9,897 nt of DNA, from positions 1 through 9,897 of the forward strand of contig URLF01000090.1 in NCBI GenBank assembly GCA_900548705.1, in the 5' to 3' direction. The position numbers were made by a program, and so were the translations under genes. This document shows positions 7,299 to 9,897 of this stretch, one piece after another (position 1 is the stretch's first letter; each line of letters starts with the position of its first letter). This stretch comes from an uncultured Porphyromonadaceae bacterium (lineage in GTDB: Bacteria > Bacteroidota > Bacteroidia > Bacteroidales > Muribaculaceae). A model generated the notes under the pieces. The model was not told the origin of the DNA. It saw only the letters and a program-made list of their open reading frames with translations, and did no database searches.

Positions 7299-8000
7299 TT
7301 ACCTTATGCTGTTCTCTTTGAGAATTTCTTTCTTGATTTTGCTCAGGTGTTGTTCGGTTATGCCGAGATATGACGCGATGATTTTCGACGGCACGATTTG
7401 AAGAATGGTCTTGTGACGGCTGTTGAGCTGCTCTTTCATCATCATGTCGTGAGAGGCGTGATCGTGAGCGGAGGTGTCCCCCTGTGGCGCAGGAAAGGCA
7501 CTCGACAATCGGCTGGTAAGTTGGATTAGACGGCTTTTTGCGTCGCCGCTGAGCAGGCGGTTGCGCACCTCGGCGTAATAGAGCTGGTTCTGATGGGCGC
7601 TCATTACCCACAGGGCAAATTCGTGCGACTCTCTGGCGAGGCCGTCGAAATGGCTTTTCGGAATACGGACCACCACACTCGGGCAACACGCCTCGTAGCG
7701 GTAATATGACGGCTCGTTGTCGTAATAGCTGTGAAATGAGATGAGCAGCGTGCCGGGGAGGGCGAATCCGGCTGTGATTTCGTTGTTGCGGTCAAGGTAG
7801 GTGCCCCTTATCAGCCCCTCCTTTACGATATAGATGTTGGGATTGAACTCCCCGGCATCTATCATCGGCTGGTATGTGTGCAGCCCGATTTCCTCTCCGC
7901 CGTCGAGCAACCGGTCGAAAAGCTCCTCCCGAAGCCGCATTCTGGCTTCGAGAGCCAGCAGCTTCTTCAGACGGTCTCTGTCATTGACACGGTTGCCCAT
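7299..8000 (-). CDS. Crp/Fnr-family transcriptional regulator with His/Met-rich linker
   Basis: A 233-residue cytoplasmic DNA-binding regulator, normal in length for the family. Residues about 25-120 form a cyclic-nucleotide-binding-like beta-barrel (NIYIVKEGLIRGTYLD at 55-70, FALPGTLL at 79-86), followed by the long dimerisation helix (about 121-165). A winged HTH occupies about 200-226 (VPSKIIASYLGITEQHLSKI), the form seen in Bacteroidetes members. Between helix and HTH is an unusual stretch, residues 171-190, rich in Pro, His, Asp and Met (H179, H181, H184, M186-M188). I see no Fnr-type N-terminal cysteine cluster; the adjacent C105-C106 pair in the effector domain is the only cysteine pair. 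The effector is unknown, since most Bacteroidetes homologues are not shown to bind cAMP. The ATG at 8000 lies 34 bases after the DUF4831 stop, suggesting co-transcription. Target genes are unknown; the adjacent 1437-residue protein gene is a candidate. Confidence 0.9.
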   Translation of the reverse strand: MGNRVNDRDRLKKLLALEARMRLREELFDRLLDGGEEIGLHTYQPMIDAGEFNPNIYIVKEGLIRGTYLDRNNEITAGFALPGTLLISFHSYYDNEPSYYRYEACCPSVVVRIPKSHFDGLARESHEFALWVMSAHQNQLYYAEVRNRLLSGDAKSRLIQLTSRLSSAFPAPQGDTSAHDHASHDMMMKEQLNSRHKTILQIVPSKIIASYLGITEQHLSKIKKEILKENSIR

Positions 8001-8034
8001 ATGGAGTTGTGATTTATGTGGTTTTTGTCAGTGG

Positions 8035-9135
8035 TCAGCGGATGGCGGGGCCTTGGCGCAGGATTCCCCCCGTGGCCCGGTCGTAGATGATGTATATCGG
8101 GGCCTTCTTGTCGGTGAATGAGTTGGGGGCGAGTCCGTAAGAGATGCCGAGCTGGGATGCGGCCAGACGGCGTGAGGCGTAGGTCTCGCCGTCGTAGACC
8201 ACAGTAGCCTGCAGCTCGCCAGGGATGCAGTAGGGGATGCCGTTCTTGGGGAAAGCCAAGGTCTGTCCCTTCTCGTTGACAGGCATCTCCCCTTGGGAGA
8301 TGGCCGACAGGTCGAGGTAGACCGGCGAGCCGGAAAGGTCTTCGCGGTCAACGATTCCATCGACCGCCGAGAGACGTGCCACTGGGATGCGGGCCTTGTC
8401 GTTGTCGACAAGCGCGTCGGGGTTGACGATGAAGCTTTCCACCTGGGTAGACACTGATGTGGTGCCGAGGAACATGGCGGTCAGTGCCTCCTCCTGTGCC
8501 TGGAGGTTGTCGAGCATCAGCTGGAGCGACTTCCCGTCGGGGGGCATGTTGTCGGCCTGTCCGCTGATGAGGTCGCTGCGGGTCTGGCGGAGAGCGAAAA
8601 TCGCCTGAGCGGCCAGTTCGGCGCGTTTCGCGGTCGACTGGCTCTGGAGCATCTCCTCGCTGATGACCTGCCGGGCGGCGGGAGTCTCAAGAGGGGTCGG
8701 GGCAGCGGGGACAGCCTCCGGGATGCTCTCCTTTTCCGCTTCGGGAATCTCCTCAGTGTTTATCGAGAGGGGCAATCCGGCCTCGTCGAGGGTGACATAG
8801 ACTGGATAACCTGCCTTGAACTGTATGGAGAAGGTCTCCTCCGGGTCAGGTATGCCGTAAGAGCTTATCGATGCCCCTTTGAGCTTGACCGAATGTGACT
8901 CCTTGGTGATGGGGTTGGAGACGTTGAGGTATTTCGGGGCATAGCGGTAAAACTCTCCCGGCTTCTTTACCGTCAGTTCGGCCTCCAGAGTCACTTTCAG
9001 CATTGTTTTCGGCAGGCTGTAGACAAGGCCGTAGTCATTGGCTTTAGTGGCGGACAGGCGCTGGGCCTGCTGGGCGTTGGCAGCCAGGGGTGCAATCGAG
9101 GCGGCTGCCAGGAGGAGTATATGGGAAAGCTTCAT
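8035..9135 (-). CDS. DUF4831 family exported protein
   Basis: A 366-residue exported protein of unknown function that I recognise as DUF4831, a Bacteroidales family of about this length. I chose the ATG at 9135 because it directly begins a signal peptide (MKLSHILLLAAAS..., cleavage near ANA at 19-21) and follows an A-rich start region. An in-frame ATG at 9168, overlapping the upstream stop by four bases (ATGA), would add 11 polar residues. After the signal come the family features: YSLPKTMLKV at 39-48, KKPGEFYRYAPKYL at 57-70, YGIPDPEETF at 93-102, a Pro/Glu/Ala-rich linker at about 128-156, then a helical stretch with RSDLISGQADNMPPDG at 186-201 and EEALTAMFLGTT at 215-226, and a beta-rich C-terminal half ending in a GGILRQG segment. 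There is no lipobox cysteine, so it is probably periplasmic or otherwise exported. It appears to be co-transcribed between the dehydratase and regulator genes. Confidence 0.85.
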   Translation of the reverse strand: MKLSHILLLAAASIAPLAANAQQAQRLSATKANDYGLVYSLPKTMLKVTLEAELTVKKPGEFYRYAPKYLNVSNPITKESHSVKLKGASISSYGIPDPEETFSIQFKAGYPVYVTLDEAGLPLSINTEEIPEAEKESIPEAVPAAPTPLETPAARQVISEEMLQSQSTAKRAELAAQAIFALRQTRSDLISGQADNMPPDGKSLQLMLDNLQAQEEALTAMFLGTTSVSTQVESFIVNPDALVDNDKARIPVARLSAVDGIVDREDLSGSPVYLDLSAISQGEMPVNEKGQTLAFPKNGIPYCIPGELQATVVYDGETYASRRLAASQLGISYGLAPNSFTDKKAPIYIIYDRATGGILRQGPAIR

Positions 9136-9164
9136 CGTTTTGTCGTTTTGGTTGATGTGGATGG

Positions 9165-9897
9165 TCATTTCATCGTCTCACGGATGGCGCGGCCGATGTT
9201 GGCGGCGATGTCGCCGGCGGTCACTCCGTATTCCCCGTGTTCGGCCTGGGCCATCTCACCGGCCACACCGTGGATGTAGACGGCGATAATCGAGGCGATT
9301 TCGGCGGGATAGCCCTGTGCCATCATGGCAAGGAGCAGTCCGGTAAGCACGTCGCCGCTGCCGGGGGTGGCCATCGCCGGGCAGCCCGACGAGTTGAAGT
9401 AAATCTTGCCGTCGGGACGGACGATGGCTGTGTAGCGTCCTTTCAGGATGATGAGGATGTTGTAGTATTTGGCCATCTCGATGGCTTTGCGCAGGCGTGC
9501 CTCCGAGGATGGCTGCGGGCCGAACATCCGGTCGAACTCCCCGGCGTGGGGGGTCATCACCGACAGAATGGGGATATTGTTGAGCATCGCGGGGCGCAAG
9601 GCGATGCAGTTGAGCGCGTCCGCGTCAAGGATTACCGGCTTGTCGATGCTCGACAGGAAATCCTCCAACGCCTTGACGGTCATCTCGTTCGTCCCGATTC
9701 CGGGGCCGATGGCGATTGCCGAGAAGTCTCGTTCGGGGTGGATTTCGGTCAGGCAGGCGTCGCCGCGGTTGTTGCGGTACATCGCTTCGGGGACAGCAGT
9801 CTGGAGTATCTGGTAGCCCCATTTCGGGGAGCTGACGGTCAGTTTGCCGACCCCTCCGCGCAATGCCCCCTTGGCGGCAAGCACGGCGGCTCCCATC
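9165..9897 (-). CDS. nnrD: ADP-dependent NAD(P)H-hydrate dehydratase, C-terminal part (cut by window edge)
   Basis: The cytoplasmic repair enzyme dehydrates damaged, hydrated NADH or NADPH (the S form) back to the usable cofactor at the expense of ADP. The visible 243 residues carry the ribokinase-like NnrD signature in order: GPGIG at 64-68, LDADALN at 90-96, TPHAGEF at 115-121, KGRYT at 152-156, and ATPGSGDVLTG at 176-186 with the catalytic-base aspartate D182, then the conserved YIHGVAGE helix at 207-214. The reading frame stays open to position 9897, and the first visible Met (MGAAVLAAKGALRGG) matches an internal family position, so the true start is outside the window. Most Bacteroidetes versions are fusions with an N-terminal NnrE epimerase domain, giving about 500 residues; that cannot be seen here. 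Its TGA stop overlaps a possible upstream ATG of the DUF4831 gene. Confidence 0.95.
   Translation of the reverse strand, partial: MGAAVLAAKGALRGGVGKLTVSSPKWGYQILQTAVPEAMYRNNRGDACLTEIHPERDFSAIAIGPGIGTNEMTVKALEDFLSSIDKPVILDADALNCIALRPAMLNNIPILSVMTPHAGEFDRMFGPQPSSEARLRKAIEMAKYYNILIILKGRYTAIVRPDGKIYFNSSGCPAMATPGSGDVLTGLLLAMMAQGYPAEIASIIAVYIHGVAGEMAQAEHGEYGVTAGDIAANIGRAIRETMK

Noticed and set aside
7222..7689. A 155-codon minus-strand frame overlapping the Crp/Fnr gene.
   Set aside because: It is out of frame with the clearly recognisable HTH and effector domain and consists of Arg/Ser/Pro/Gln-rich filler.
9894..9896. The ATG at the right edge as the true start of the dehydratase.
   Set aside because: The sequence after it matches an internal part of the NnrD domain, and the usual preceding segment of the family is missing, so the gene continues beyond the window.

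Overview
The window looks like a chromosomal segment of a moderately high-GC gut-type Bacteroidales bacterium, most likely Muribaculaceae or a close relative. The evidence is a DUF4831 lipoprotein-era family protein confined to Bacteroidales, a Crp/Fnr regulator with the Bacteroidetes-type recognition helix, perfect TAnnTTTG-type -7 promoter boxes, weak A-rich start regions in place of strong Shine-Dalgarno sites, and secreted proteins ending in the C-terminal sorting-like tails common in this order. The genus assignment is inference from these traits only. All five genes lie on the minus strand.

In transcription order, right to left, the first unit is a probable three-gene operon: the C-terminal part of an NAD(P)HX dehydratase (cut by the right window edge), a DUF4831 exported protein that follows with a 4-base overlap or a short gap depending on its start, and a Crp/Fnr-family regulator 34 bases further on. 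A 237-base intergenic region (7062-7298) follows. It is the most structured non-coding part of the window: a two-copy imperfect direct repeat, an FNR-box-like palindrome, and a good Bacteroidetes promoter with a leader of about 120 bases. These precede a 1437-residue secreted mosaic protein (N-terminal propeller-like region, fibronectin type III, choice-of-anchor J and CARDB-like domains, C-terminal tail), which ends at a strong hairpin terminator (2645-2698). A second intergenic region with its own -7 box precedes a 785-residue BspA-like leucine-rich-repeat surface protein. The left 95 bases hold no gene.

Read together, the locus is a housekeeping metabolite-repair/exported-protein/regulator operon next to two large, separately transcribed secreted or cell-surface proteins, probably involved in adhesion or polymer binding. 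The most testable idea is that the Crp/Fnr protein acts on the adjacent promoter through the palindrome, which sits close to the -41.5 position expected for class II activation. I see no CRISPR array, tRNA or rRNA gene, insertion sequence, restriction system or other defence system.
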